A stretch of DNA of 64,000 nt, from NCBI RefSeq assembly GCF_029873635.1, contig NC_080422.1, forward strand, positions 17,266,049 to 17,330,048. Reading direction: 5' to 3'. This document shows positions 35,984 through 48,780 of this stretch, piece by piece (the stretch's first letter is position 1; every line of letters begins with the position of its first letter). The notes under the pieces were generated by a model. It did not search any database. It saw nothing but the letters and a program-made list of their open reading frames with translations, and was not told the origin of the DNA. A program made the position numbers and the translations under genes. This DNA comes from Malania oleifera (Eukaryota; Streptophyta; Magnoliopsida; Santalales; Ximeniaceae).

Positions 35984-37314
35984 ATGGATAATTTTGGTGT
36001 ATCCCCATTTTATGAGGGAAAATTCTCTACAAGCCCTCCAATATTCTATGGTGAACATTTCGCCGATTGGAAACTAAGATTGACTGTTTTTATCTAATCA
36101 ATAGATTGGAAGACTTGAAGAGTAATTGCTCAAGGGAATTTTATGCCCATGAAAATTGTAAATAATGTTGAAATTCCAAACTTAGAAAATGAGTTTAATA
36201 AAAATGACATGGAATTGATGCACATAAATTTCAGTGCCATGAATATTCTATTTCTTGCCTTAGATACTAATATCTTTCATGAAATTAAATCATGTCAAAG
36301 TGCTAAGGATATATGAGAAGAACTTGATAGGAGATTTGGAGAGACCAAAGGAAAGAAGTCCACCACTTGGGAAAATTCATGCTCAAATAATCAGGTAGTG
36401 GAAAATTGTGGCCTGATTGCATTAGTTGATGAAGAGGTACACTCTACTCATTCTACTTCTCATAATGATTCTCAAAACGATTCATGCAATGATTGTGATA
36501 CATCTTATGTTACATATTATGATAATTCTGGTAGTGAATATTATGATGAATTTGATAATGATAACATGCCATCTTATGAGGAACTACAAAAGGGATTTGC
36601 TAAGGCTTATAAAATTTTAACAAAGATGTCTAAAAATAAAATAATATTGGAAAATGAAAATAAAGACTTGGAAAAATAGTTAGAATATTTTAGAGAGTCT
36701 CATACTTCTTGAGAAAAAGAAAAGATTGAAAAGGAATTAGAAATTAAGAGATTAGTAACCAAGAATGAGGCATCACTGAAAGATTTAGAATCAAAAATTA
36801 GTGTTGAAAAAGAAAAGGATTTGAAAATTATGAAATTAGAAAACAAGAATGATATGATGGCAAAAGAGATGAAAGAGTTAAGATCCAAGATTTCGAGTGA
36901 TAATGCAAAAGATATTCAAATTTCTGAACTTGAATGTAAAGCAAACAAAATGGCCGATGAATTAAAATTACAAGTTGTTTGCAAAGGCTTAAGGAATTTA
37001 AAAATTCAAGTCCTATAAAGAAAAATAGAGGACGAAGCTAAGATCATCCTCATATTTACTGAGGGAAAAGAAAATTTTGACAAGCTCTTAGGTTCTCAAA
37101 AGATGACCTTAGATAAAGAAGGTATAGGTTACAATGTAATTGAAAACAAAAGAAGAAAGAACCTATACATGGGGTACTTTGTTAAAGCGTCAAAATTCTA
37201 TGCTAGTACCTCCTCTGGTCCGTATGCTCACACCACCTGCGTATTATGTAAAAATAAAGGACACATTAAATTTGATTGTCCATTTAAAAGGAAAGGTATG
37301 AAGCCAAAATAGGT
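35984..37314 (+). pseudogene. Copia-2 gag (interrupted)
   Basis: The start MDNFGVSPFYEGKFS parallels the Copia-1 gag start (MEHIGVTPFGEGHSS). Then come PPIFYGEHFADWKLRL, FSAMNILFLALD and AKDI, followed by an internal loss: the ILRGLP/VDELIGSL capsid half is missing. An acidic region with NDS repeats (open from 36398), a long Lys/Glu coiled-coil stretch and a zinc knuckle CVLCKNKGHIKFDC (near 37241) complete it. Stops occur near 36096, 36117, 36315, 36678 and 37017. No pol follows. Confidence 0.8.
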
Positions 37315-37429
37315 TTGGTGAGTCAAAGAAAAATGAGTACCTGAAACAAACCCTAAAAACTTCTCTTTAGACTTTAGGATTAAGAATTTAGTTGAGTCAG
37401 CCACATAATCAAAAGGGGGTTGTGATGAC

Positions 37430-39958
37430 TAATAGGCTTGGGGAATAGTATATGCTTAAAATGTAAATCTTAGTATATGCATTTACTAGACTATTATTAT
37501 ACTAAGAATCCTACAAGAAAGTTAAGCAAATATGATTCCTTTAAGCAATATATCCAATCTAACTACCTAATACTTTTATATCATAATGATTGGGTAAAAT
37601 GTTAAAATATTGGATAACATGCAAACCTTGATGTATTCAAAGTGAAGGTTGAGAAATTAACTGTCTAAAATATTAGAAATCTTGCTTTATAAAATGAAAA
37701 ACATAAATCACATCTTCAAGAAAATCTCAAAAGCATGCTCTCTGAAATACACATCCAAATGGACAATGTAACTGTGCCTGGTAGATAATTCTTATTGCTT
37801 CACCCTTGCTTAAATATTAAAATCCTAAGTTTAGAAGATCATGTCCATTGCATAAGACTGGGCCTTAGGAATAAACCATATATTAAAAATTATCTAATCC
37901 TAAACTCATTCTTGAAGCGTCAAATGGTTAAATCAGTCATCGTTCTAGACACAAGAACTAATAAATCATAAACTCTATATCTTTTAAGTGCTCATTAAAA
38001 GATATCCCGTTATAATCAAATCACTGGAATTCTCTAAGGGATCAAATTGTTTACCAAAACATTTTTAATAAATATTCCCTTTGTGCTTAAAATGTAACAA
38101 TCCCTAATTTTGCTTTGTGATTAAGCAATTTCCTCCACAAGAAATCTTTACCATACCATGATTATATCTAGTAAAGATTCATCTATTATAGGCTCGTACC
38201 CTTGCTTAAAATTGAAGACATACTTAAAGGTACCATCCAATGATTGGATAATTAGAAATACCCAAAGAGCGTTACTCAAAAATTAATATTCTCCCAAATT
38301 GCTTGTTGTCTAACTAGTGGGATATATTCACTTCCATGAAAATATTTTGAATATTGTCCACACACAATGAATATTCTTCTAAACTTAATGATAATTAAAT
38401 TGTTAAGGCTACTTGCAAAATCTCACTTCACAAGCTCTTAAACTTCAAGTCAAATCTATTAGAAGATTTTGAATATGTCAAATGGCTAAGTTATATGTTA
38501 TAGGTTTCAATCTATATGATAATGCAAATGACTAGGAAACCTATGCATTGAGATCCATAAGAAAAGAAGCAATATAGGCTTATGACTCCGAAGTAGAATT
38601 GTTTATGACTTTTTGGTCCTCTAAGCTAAAGCAGGTAAAGTCAAGTATAAATCATTCAAAATCTTAGAACATTCGGCTAAACTGGTGAAGAATGATTACA
38701 AAAGACATAAGAATATGATAAGTGCATAACTGAAGGGGAGCAAATTAACATGAAAATACTATGGCTTTGAAACATAAGCATAATCACATTTAGTATCATA
38801 TTTTGTATTTACATCTGGTATCAAATCATGAATAGTATGTGTACATTCTTTTGTGCATATTTGATGCAACATGTTAACCACATGAATTTTTTTTAAACTA
38901 CACTGAACTAAACTTGTTGTATGCTTGAAAATATTTGGAGGAGCTTAGCTCCATTCCTAGAGAAAGAGCATAAAGAACTCATGTGCATCATAGTGTCACT
39001 ATAGTTGGTCTTAAATATTTTATAATAATTGCTTATATGGCTTAGAACTAGTAGTGAAATTAATCCTTGATAAGTATAATCATTTTTTTTTTCATCTACG
39101 CAAGTATCCAAATTCATGGGGGGAGCATTTGGAAATTATTTCCTATCTTATTATGCTTAACAATATTTCTTTTGCTTAGATGTGCAGTGAACTTTCTGTG
39201 GCATGCACTCAATTGTGATGATCATATTCAATACTCTAAATGAAAAATATATTGCTTTGCAAAAAATTCCTTGAGTTAACCATATGATCTTATTTTGAAA
39301 TGCATTGATATAATTAGGATTTGTATGGTTAGTTTTTCTGGTTATAATTCTTTTCAGAATGTACTTAAAGCAAAAATCTAGAGCACAATTTGTTTTGAAG
39401 ATCCAAAAGGTGAGCGATATATACTAAAGCAAATTTTTGATAAGAACTAAATGGAGAGAGAAATTTTTTTTTAGATAAAAAGGGGGAGAGATATTTTTGT
39501 TTTAATTGCATAATCTACAATGTGTATGAGTTTAAATAAATAAAAAGGGGGAGAAGAATAAAGAACTATAGCAAAAATAGCAAAAATAGTTTGGTTTGCA
39601 AGGGGGAGAAGTACATTGAATAACATTGGGAGACATATTTTACAGTGCAATTTTTGAAATCTGAAGGTTGCATATTTAAAAAAAATGAGATTTAATTATG
39701 TCTGAACATTTTTGTTATATACCTGTTTGTTGATGTCAAAAGGGGGAGAATAATATAAGGTTATAGCAAAAAAAATTGGCAAAAGTACATAAGTACATGA
39801 GTTATACGTGTAAAACTATTGCCTATTTTCAATTTTGTATGAGCATATTTCATATTGTTGAATATTTGATTGTGCATTATTTGAAGGGGAGCCTTGTTAG
39901 GTGTAATCCATTTTATATTTTTACTCGTGTATTTGTCATTATAAAAAAATGGGGAGAT
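37430..39958 (+). other. Non-coding interior of Copia-2
   Basis: About 2.5 kb without RT, integrase or protease words. Near its end AAGGGGGAGA-type purine tracts recur (about 39480, 39545, 39600, 39740 and 39885), before the true PPT at about 39950. Confidence 0.55.
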
Positions 39959-42090
39959 TGTTGACTCTATGAGTCTAATCCTATTTTGATAATGACAAAT
40001 CACTTGGTATTTGATCTTTGCATTGAGATTGTGAACAAGAACAATATTTAGCATGCACGAAAGGTTAGAAAGTCATGGAAGTCAAAAGGATTAAAGGATA
40101 TACAACTTGACACAATCCATGGAACTAAAAGAGTAGAAGAATGAAGATGCAAGCATCAAGTTCAAGATTGTTTTGGAAATGAGCATTTATAACTGAATGT
40201 ATTTACATATTTTATATGATTTAATTCAAAACTCAAAATATATGCTAGACTGACCTTAAGACTCATGCATCTCATGAAAATCTTTTATAGGTTATTTATT
40301 GACTTAGAGACTCTATTTAAAACCCCAGAAAATATTTTATGAAGAAGCAAAGCAAGAAAGAAAAAATGGTTTTTGAAAACAAAATAAAAAAACTAAAGTT
40401 GGACTACTAAACGATTAAGGATTACCCTCATAAGTCTGAAGATGCAACTTTAGACGACTGAAGTCTTACTTCAGGCGTTTAAAGAATTTCCTTAAAAGAC
40501 TGATGAATTAGTTTAGTCATCTGAAGAATTAATTTTGAAACACTGAACAGGCAGAATACCTTCAGACATCTGAACCTTCAGTTTAGTAGTCTAATGTAAG
40601 ACTTCGGAAGACTGAACCCAGAGTTTAGTCATCTGACCCTGTATTGAGACTATGACTTTCAGAGCTTTAAGGAACTGCAGTTGTTTGAACACGTGACCTC
40701 AGTCGTCTAAACTTGCAGAAACTTTAAAAATCTGGTTTTTAGCGAGAGAACACGCAAGTCATTCAATTATTCAAGTTGATCCAATGGTCAAGACTTAACC
40801 TAGGGCCAAGAAAACTTATAAAATCAACCCTAAACCCTAGTGCCTAACTTTTTACATATGATTGAGAAGCTTTGAACATTCTTGCACATCTCTCAAGAAT
40901 CTTTGAATACTATTGCTAAGAATCATTTCTTGCACTGCAAAGAACACACTTTTATTTGGGCATTCGCATCTTCAAGATTTGAGCAAATACACACGCAACT
41001 TCTATTAAATCTAGGTTTGATCTTGAGATTTGGAAAAAGCTTTCAATTTTTTATTAATTGATCATCTTCTCCGTTATTTTTTTTATTGAAATATCTTTTT
41101 GGGAGTAAGAAACTTATTTTCCCATAGTTATTTATTTGAAAAATCTTTTGGGAATACCATTCTAAAGTTTGAATCCTTATGATATTCAAAGCTGTATTTT
41201 TATTCAAAGAGATCTATCTTATTGGTACAAAAAGTATTTGAAAAATATTATAATCTTTGAAATATTCAAAGTCATATTTTTATTCAAAAATTTAGTCATA
41301 CAAGTTATTTGATAGCAAGAACTTAGATTGTATATTATTCAAAGATTTTCTCATCTCACAAACTTACTCTTGAATATTCATTTTGAGAGATTGGATTTAT
41401 TTGATTGCGAATACTAAGAGCCTCTAAATACATATCCTTGAAGGATATTATTTTTGAAACATAGTGTTTAAATCTTTGCAATATTCAAGGTTGTATATTT
41501 ATTCAAAGATTCAACTTGAAAAATTATTGATAGCAAGAATATAGATCCGCACATTATCAAAGATTATTTTTTGAAAGGATCATGTTCTCTAATCTTGCTT
41601 AAAGTATTCTGAAATTGAACCTTATTTTTTTCTCCAAAGCTTATTATTTATCAAATCATATTTGGGAGATATTGATTTAAAGAATTGATTTGTAAAGTAT
41701 ATCATTCATATAATGATATCATCGTTACATACATACTGAGCTTTAATTTTTATCATATGAGTATGTGTTAGGACTTTTTATTGTACTCATTAGCTTGTTT
41801 AGAAGCATCTGAGTGTTCAAAAATTTCACCGATCTATTGTATTTACAGTTCGGGTTTTGAACCGGGAAGGAGGAAGCTGTGCGTCGTGTAAGCAGCGGAG
41901 TGGGAGGAAGCTATGCCTTTTGTAAGCAACGGAGTAAGAGGAAATTGTGCCTCTTTTAAGTAGCGGGTTTGTAATGGGAAGCTCTCTCTGAGTTAAAGGA
42001 GCATATTTGTAGTGACTCGAAGAATAATAGCATTTTAATAATAATAAGAGGGCGAGAAATAGAAATAGAAATAGAAAGAGGTCGTAGACT

Positions 42091-42258
42091 TCGTCGACGA
42101 GTGGATAAGGAAATTCGTCGACAAATAGAGGGATTCGTCGATGAGAAAATACCGAGCGAGGTTTTTGGCTGCTCTGAATTTCATCGACGAATACAGGGTT
42201 TCATCGACAAATTTAATGAAGGACTCGTCGATGAGGTGACGTGTCTTGTTGACGAATC
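42091..42258 (+). repeat. Palindrome array in family T element iii (TTCGTCGACGAA type)
   Basis: Copies at about 42091 (TCGTCGACGA), 42114, 42134, 42181, 42201, 42223 and 42245, as TTCGTCGACAAA, TTCGTCGATGAG, TTCATCGACGAA and TTGTTGACGAA. TATAAATAG follows seven bases after the last one. Confidence 0.8.
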
Positions 42259-42305
42259 TGGCCCTATAAATAGCTAAAAACCAAATTTTTATCCATTTTT
42301 CAACG

Positions 42306-42320
42306 CCTCTCTCTCTCTTT

Positions 42321-42367
<47 letters not shown>
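42306..42367. repeat. (CT)n microsatellite in family T LTR
   Basis: A CT run about 40 bases after the TATA box, hence probably in the transcribed leader. It is matched in position by the run in element ii. Confidence 0.9.
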
Positions 42368-42369
<2 letters not shown>

Positions 42370-44334
42370 GTCACTCTTTCCCTTCTTTATTCGATTTTGG
42401 CCCCGCCAGTCTTTAAATCGAAGATTTGAGACTACCACGACACTCCCGGTGAAGTTCTCTACAAGACTACTGGAGCTGATTGTGGGGAAAACAAAGTTGG
42501 ATTTTATCCCAAATTCAGGGTAAGGTCTTTTAGTCCCTTTTTGGCCTTATGACAATTATAGAAATTGATATAGGTAGAAAAATAATGATATTTTGTTCTG
42601 GCATATGTTGGTTTCAGGGTGTTGTGTAGGAGACCCTGCGGGTGTTAAGCTAGTATTCCATAGAGGCTTTCCAATAGCAGGTAAGGGAAATATGCTATGC
42701 TAGGTATTTTTAAAAATATTATATAGTTTATTAAATGATGAAAATTATGTATTACAGTATCGTGTAGCTTTTGAATATGAATATAGTACGAATATATGTT
42801 TTATGATATTTCAGTGTTATGATTTTACGATATTTCGGTACCATGATTTTATGGATTTTAGTACCATGATTATACAAATTCTAGTACCATGATTATACGA
42901 ATCTCAGTATTATGATTATGCAGTTTCAGTGTTATGATTATACGATTCTTAGCAGTACGACGTATGAATTACAGTACAGTTTATGCAGCATCATGGTTAT
43001 TTCAGTATTTCAGAATCATGGTAAATCAGATAGATGTATATATATAAAAATATATTATATGATATCAGACCCTGTTGGACTATGCAGCTACAGAGCACGG
43101 TACCGTTGCTACAGATATTATATTACTTTATGAGTGCAATCACCTATTTAGATAATATGTGGTAAGGTTGATCACCTAGGCCCTAAAGAGGATAGGCTCC
43201 CCATCCATATATGGGTTGAGGTGGGCAGATCGACCGATGGAGTATAGTGATTTATTCCTAGTTGGCTAGCTAGGGTAAATCCTGCCTATGGGCCACGCAA
43301 CCCTATCATGAGGGGGTAAGTCATGACACACAGATAGCAACAGGGAACAATTTCAGTTATTATTACATATGTATAGATTTGCAGAAACAGGGAGCATACT
43401 TACTTATACTAGAAGTATTTTGAATAATAAACTCCAATACTGTCATGTTAAGCAATAGGGATAAGGGTGGTGGATTTTATCACTTATACTTTGTTTATAT
43501 ATTCAGTTATATATGCTTATTTAAAAATAAATTTCATGATATAGTAGCTCATTTGCCACACACTAGTAATATCATATTTCTTCTTACTAAGCGTTGGCTC
43601 ATCCCAGTGTTGAATCATTTTTCAGGTGATCCAGATAGGCGAGCATACCAGGCTCACAGATAGAGGGGCTTCAGTAGTGCCCTGTTAGAGAGTGAGTATA
43701 TTTTGGGAGTGTTATGTATAACCTTAGCTAGTTGAGGGTATTTTGGGGAACAAATATATGTACTTATTTTGGAAAACATGTAGTACTCTGGTATTGTTTG
43801 GTGATGTATGGTATACAGTTTCATATGGTTATGTTTATTTGATTTTGCTTCTTGCTGCTTAGGTTAATGATTGGGTTTATTCCCAGAATGGTATTAGAGC
43901 ATGTTATATGTAGATTATAAAAAAAAAAAAACCCCAGTTTATTAAGCAGGTCATTACAATATTAGTGCTATCCTTGGGGGTTTTGCCCAAGGTGAGGATG
44001 TAGGCCGGGTTTGGCCTAACCTCATTACAAATTTGGTGTTTGCACTCTATCTATCTTTCTCTCTTTATATTTTCGTAGTTATATTCATATTATATCTATT
44101 GTGCATGTGTTAAATATTGATATGTATGAAGATCTAAATTACGTGCGAATAATTGGGTAATACTTAATTAATTGAGATATCCACAGATTAAATCAAGTGA
44201 GCTGTATAATACTGAAATCAGTATGTATCCAAATTTGTACTTGTATGTTTGGGTTTTCAATTAAGGATTGAAATACCAAAATATTTTTAAATACCCAATT
44301 CACCCCCCCTCTTAAGATTACACTTAAATTAACA

Positions 44335-44631
44335 GTTTGGATATACGGGCACCTATGCATCCCTCGCGAGATTAGCAAATGGTTTACCAAGTCGATTTAA
44401 CATACTAGGATCGCAAGGTATGGTACCTGCTAAAGTAGATTCATCACCAGTATACGACACACTGATGTCATTCGTGTCCACTGCAATCCCTCTTAGCAAG
44501 TCACCTAACATTTCAATCAACACTTGCGAACGTGTATAACCACCTATTATATTTGCCCCCTTAGCTTCATATTCATCATCAGCACTCTGAACTACGTAAT
44601 CTTCACCAAGGAACACCCATGTTGTGTAGCA
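44335..44631 (-). pseudogene. CACTA TNP2-like transposase, N-terminal-side part
   Basis: The minus-strand frame 44616-44353 (87 residues) contains EDYVVQSADDEYEAKG, LIEMLGDLLRGIA and NRLGKPFANLARDA, then a TAG stop followed in frame by VPVYPN. The family has a similar DAxxPLYPGC word just before the region found at 33527. Rejoining across Copia-2 with its duplicated 5-mer continues the word into C-I-K-F and, after a one-base slip, LEFLIKL. The link is therefore strong by position. The first 60 residues I do not recognise on their own. Confidence 0.6.
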
Positions 44632-44634
44632 TTT

Positions 44635-46200
44635 TTATGAGTCCCTAAAATGCATGATTTTAGACATTCATTTATCTTTGTTTATCCTCATTTTACTATG
44701 TATTTGCCCAGAGTTATTATTGTTCAGAGTTATGCAAGGTTTGTTTGCCTTTTCAGGAAAAACAGGTTAAAACCATGGAGTTAGGTATTATGAGAAGCCA
44801 GAGAGGATTTGGAGGACTTAAAGTCCAAATTAGATGCTCAGCCAAGTTCTTGAAGCTTCAGATCATCAATGGACAAGAAAATGATGCTTGACTATGTGGC
44901 ATGGCCAGCAACACACAAGGGCGACGTAGTTTCCACTGCAGACTCCAAGGTTCAGAATGAGATCAAAATGTTGCAAGGTTCAACTAAGTCCTCGACCAAG
45001 TGACTCTCCAGGGTGACCACATCGAGATACTGAGATGGAATTGAGAGTAGAATTACTAAGAATCTCGACAAAGTGTTCAACCAAGAGACATTAAGGGGCG
45101 ATTATGTCGAGTTCCTAAGATTTCCTAAAGATCGAGATCCTACAAGTTTCGACCATCAGCTTGACCAATAAGACCTTGAGGCACAACATAGTCAAAGACA
45201 TTGAAGATTCGAATTCCTAATTTCCAACAAGTCTCAACCAGGGCGCACACAAGAATGACATAGGGGCAACTTGGTCAACATGGACAATCTTATATGCCAG
45301 ATTTGCGGCAAAATTTCCTAACTTGTAAAACAAACTTTGTAAACCCTAGAGCCTATAATTATTCACTGCGAACATGAGCTCTGGGTTCTCTTTGGCCTCC
45401 TTCGATTAGTGGCAAACTTAAGATATCATTGAGAGCCACTTTAGAATAGGAGTACAGTAGATTTCAATTCTTATTTCGATTTGTGCATGAAGTGTCTGAC
45501 AGACTGTGACAATTGGCGGCACTCTTGTACTTCTGTGTATATTACACGATCTTCTTTTGTACTTCCTAGCGTTAGTGACAAACATGATGAATGCAAAGAG
45601 ATGATCTTTTTACATGCTTTCTCTTTAGTGCTTTCATTTATTGTTTGGATTGTGATGATGTTTAGTGGCAAGATTAGCATCTCTATTGCTTCAGTCAGGT
45701 ACACGTATTAGGCATAGTCTCCCAAAGAGGTTCTCGTGATCATTTATGATAGAGTATACCCCAATTACCGACGGTGCTCTAGATAGCTGGCGCACCCTTG
45801 CTACTCTATGGCATTGAATGGCTCCTTGGATTGTTTATCCGGTTTCCAGTTAGTTTAGTAAGGTAAACTCACTGAACTTAGATTACATAAAACAACATCC
45901 AAAACTATATTCATGTCTAAACATTGCTTTGTAGGAGCAGGGTTAATTTAGATTTATTTGCTTTCTTTTTTCACACTTTCTTGTAGATTGTTAGACATCA
46001 CCCATTGAAAAATACGACGTTTTTACTTCTCTTTTATACAAGGCTACATGAAACTAATTTGGAAGAGGTATCACAACTGCGCTTTAAGTCTCTGTGGATC
46101 GACACCTGACTTATCCACTTTTTACTGAACTTGGGATGAGTTAGGTTATATAAATTTTATCTTTGTTAGTTAAGGACCCAAGCCTTGGTGAGCCTACCAA
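44635..46200 (+). repeat. Gypsy-1 5' LTR
   Basis: The stretch ATGAGTCCCTAAAATGCATG ... GATCAAAATGTTGCAAGG (44635-44980) matches 51975-52309 with scattered changes. The 3' limit is set by the PBS at 46201. The exact 5' base is uncertain by a few bases because the two copies differ there. Confidence 0.65.
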
Positions 46201-46218
46201 AATTTGGCGCCGTTGATG
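46201..46218 (+). other. Gypsy-1 primer-binding site
   Basis: TTTGGCGCCGTTGATGGG resembles the TGGCGCCGTTGCCGGGG site common after 5' LTRs of plant Athila/Tat-type Gypsy elements. Confidence 0.65.
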
Positions 46219-46427
46219 GGTACTTGACTACGGTTATGAACCAACTTCTAAGTTAGGGTATTATTGCCTTGTTCTTTTAATTTGCTCTGCTTTTATTTTC
46301 ACTTTCTTTATTGTTTTTATTTTTATTTTTAGTTTTTGTTTACTGTTGTTGAAGTTTGAATCTTTGTGCTTAAAAGTATGCATATTTGGTGTGCATTCTT
46401 TGGAACCCAAGATAATTCTCATAGATC

Positions 46428-47300
46428 ATGAGATTTAAAAATCTCGTAGATCCCTTACGTAACTTATCTCTAATCCAAAGAAGGCTGTGTCGTCTGAATC
46501 TGAAAGTCGTGGTTGAAAATAACCCATCGGTTCCCAGTAAACAAATCCCAAAGCCCCAAGCTCCTTGCCTACTTGTGGTAGGAGAGCAACCTCTTTGGTC
46601 TCATAGGGACTACTTTGTACCTAATGCATACACCTTGTCGTCTTGCATTCGGTTCTCGAATATCCAGGCTGTGCAGTTCGAGATTAAAACTTCAATCATC
46701 TCGATGCTGCCCAACTTTAATAAGAACCTTATTGAAAATCCATATCAGCATCTAGATGAGTTCTTGGAGATTTGTTCCACCATCTGTATACAAAATTTTA
46801 GTGATGACGCACTTCGTCTTTGGCCTTTTCTGTTCTCTCTAAAAGATAAGGCCAAATATTGGTTGACTTCCTTAGAACCGAATTCGGTGACCATCTGGGC
46901 CACCACGCAACATGAATTTTTGAAAAAGTACTTCCCAATTAGGAAGACTAACCAGCTGCGAAGGGCAATCACAAGTCTCATAAAAATGGATAGGGAACTC
47001 TTCATTGAGACCTGAGAGCGTTTTAGGGACCTACTTCATAAATGGCCACATCTTCAAGTCCCCAAGCGCAATTAGTTCAAACTTTTTATGAAGGGTTAGC
47101 TGAGATAGATAGGTCCATTGTTGATGCTTCATGGGGAGGTACTTTCCTCACAATGCACAAGAATGAGGCCTGACTTCTCTTTGAAAATTTTGCTGAAATC
47201 TCTCAATAGCACATGGTTGCCACTCATAGACTACCTAATCCATCAACCTTTAAATCTAAGGGAGTTTAGGAGTTGGCGAGAAGCCAGGACTTAGTCCCTA
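46428..47300 (+). pseudogene. Gypsy-1 gag (Retrotrans_gag), broken
   Basis: The frame 46428-47015 contains PNAYTLSSCIRFSNIQA, NPYQHLDEFLEICST, then the conserved LKDKAKYWLTSLEPNSV, EFLKKYFPIRKTNQLRR. The usual ETFYEAWERFKDLL follows as LFIET, a TGA stop at 47013-47015, then ERFRDLLHKWPH. Further stops follow. This is the capsid region of Ty3/Gypsy gag. The product is not full length now. Confidence 0.8.
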
Positions 47301-48339
47301 CCTTGCATGCCATATCAAAAAAATTATACCAGCACTTGTCCATAGGACCGCAGACAATGGCATGTGCAGAGGTTTGTGCAATTTGCTCTGACCCCTCCCA
47401 TACATGTTATAATCGCCCTCCATGCGAATTCCCAACTTGAGTTTGTGCAAGGGGAAGTAAAGGCCACCCACAATTGGTATGATAAGTCGTCCAATGACCC
47501 TTATTCAAATACCTATAACCCCGGGTGGAAACAACATCCCAACTTCTCCTAGAGGCCGCAAGCTCTGGGTTTCCAATCCTAAAGACCTCCACAAGTCCCT
47601 AGTCCTTTGCCTCCATGCCCATACCAAAAATTCCAAAATCATTCTGATTCAGCCCCCATATCTTCAACCGTTCAGCAATTGCCTCCACCTAAATATGAAA
47701 CATTTCAAAAGACAATGTTGAGAACCCTTAAGAACATTGAGGCTGATTGCCAAGTGGATTAACAACTCCTTCACTCTCACTCCCAATCCATCGTGAAGTT
47801 AGAAGGCACCTTGGGGCAACTAGCTACTACCTTGAGTCGGAGAGACAAGGGCAAGTTGCCAAGTCAGCCCATAGTGAATCGTAAAGGATAATATAGGGAG
47901 GAATGTGAATCGGATGATGGTCCCTCATCATAACCTAAGCAAGCCCAGGCAGTAACCACCCTCCAAAGTGATAGGATTATAGATAAACGAGGCAAGGAGC
48001 AACCGAGTAAGGGAGAGAATAAGGATGAAAAAAGGGTAGTGCCCAATGATAATTCATGCACCCAATCCTTCTCTAGTTGGGTACACAAATCCTTGATTCC
48101 CACACGTGCAACTAGAAGGACCAACCCTCACTTCACCCCCATAGAGCTTTTCATAGCCCCTCAGTTGCATATCCTATAGCCCCTTTTGCACCTTCTATAT
48201 TCAGGAAAGAGGCCTCAACCGAGTCAATTTGGGACATGTTTAAATGAGTGAGAATTGAAAAGCCTCTCCTAGAAGGCATTAAGCAATCACCTACATTTAC
48301 AAAGTTTCTTAAGGACTTATCAACGTAGAAGCAAGAGTC

Positions 48340-48780
48340 AAGGGTGCATATGGATGGTTTAGTCAAGCAAACAGAGCATATGAGCTCCATGATACTAGGG
48401 CACCTTGTTCCTAAACTAAAAGACCCCAGTTCCCCCACTATTTCGTGTGTAATTGGCGGTTACACCATTGATAGGGCTCTTCTAGATTTAGGGGCGAGCG
48501 TGAACATCCTTTCATACTTAGCCTATCAACAACTTGACCTTGGAAAAATGAAGCCCACTTCGATAATAGTGAGTCTTGATGATTGATCTCTTAAGCAACA
48601 CCAGGGTGTGGTAGAAAATATGGTGGTAAAGGTGGGAGACTTCCATTATCCTATCAATTTCATCATTTTAGATATGGAGTCTTCCACCAATCCGATCTCT
48701 GTCCTTCTAAGACGGACATTTCTAGCCACCGTCAATGCTTGCATTCGATGTAGGATGGGGATTATGGACATTTCATAGGG
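48340..48780 (+). pseudogene. Gypsy-1 aspartic protease, partial
   Basis: The frame 48344-48586 reads LKDPSSPTISCVIGGYTIDR, ALLDLGASVNILSYLAYQQL and LGKMKPT. The DLGAS motif is the plant Gypsy version of the D-T/S-G active site. After a TGA stop at 48584, homology continues (VVENMVVKVGDFHYPINFIILDM) towards an RTFLATVNACI word, then decays. The normal next domain, RT, is not seen. Confidence 0.8.

Larger units (their letters stand above)
42008..43958 (+). mobile_element. Family T solo LTR (element iii) inside the Copia-2 3' LTR
   Basis: Starts TGTAGTGACTCG and ends GGTCATTACA, flanked by a perfect ATATT duplication (42003-42007 and 43959-43963). Length is 1951 bases. It has a palindrome array at 42091-42258, TATAAATAG at 42265, a CT tract at 42306-42367, GTAAGG words like those of element i, and CTTACTAAGCGTTGGCTCATCCC...TTTTTCAGG near 43580. 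No coding sequence. Confidence 0.85.
33528..44334 (+). mobile_element. Copia-2, gag-only non-autonomous Copia element
   Basis: The LTRs are 33528-35928 and 39959-44334; the second is enlarged by a nested LTR at 42008-43958. A PBS (TTTGGTATCAAAGCC, 35929) and a PPT (TGGGGAGAT before 39959) are present. The flanking 5-mers ATTTG and GTTTG differ by one base. The interior is about 4.0 kb. It holds only a decayed gag (35984-37314) and about 2.6 kb without domain-bearing frames, and no protease, integrase or RT. The LTR starts TGTTGACTCTATGAGTC as in Copia-1, which may have supplied enzymes. Confidence 0.85.
39959..44334 (+). repeat. Copia-2 3' LTR, split by a nested LTR
   Basis: Colinear with the 5' LTR up to about 42007 and again from 43964 (TCCTTGGGGGTTTTGCCCAAGG) to CACTTAAATTAACA. 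The 1.95-kb gap between is a family T solo LTR. Confidence 0.85.
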
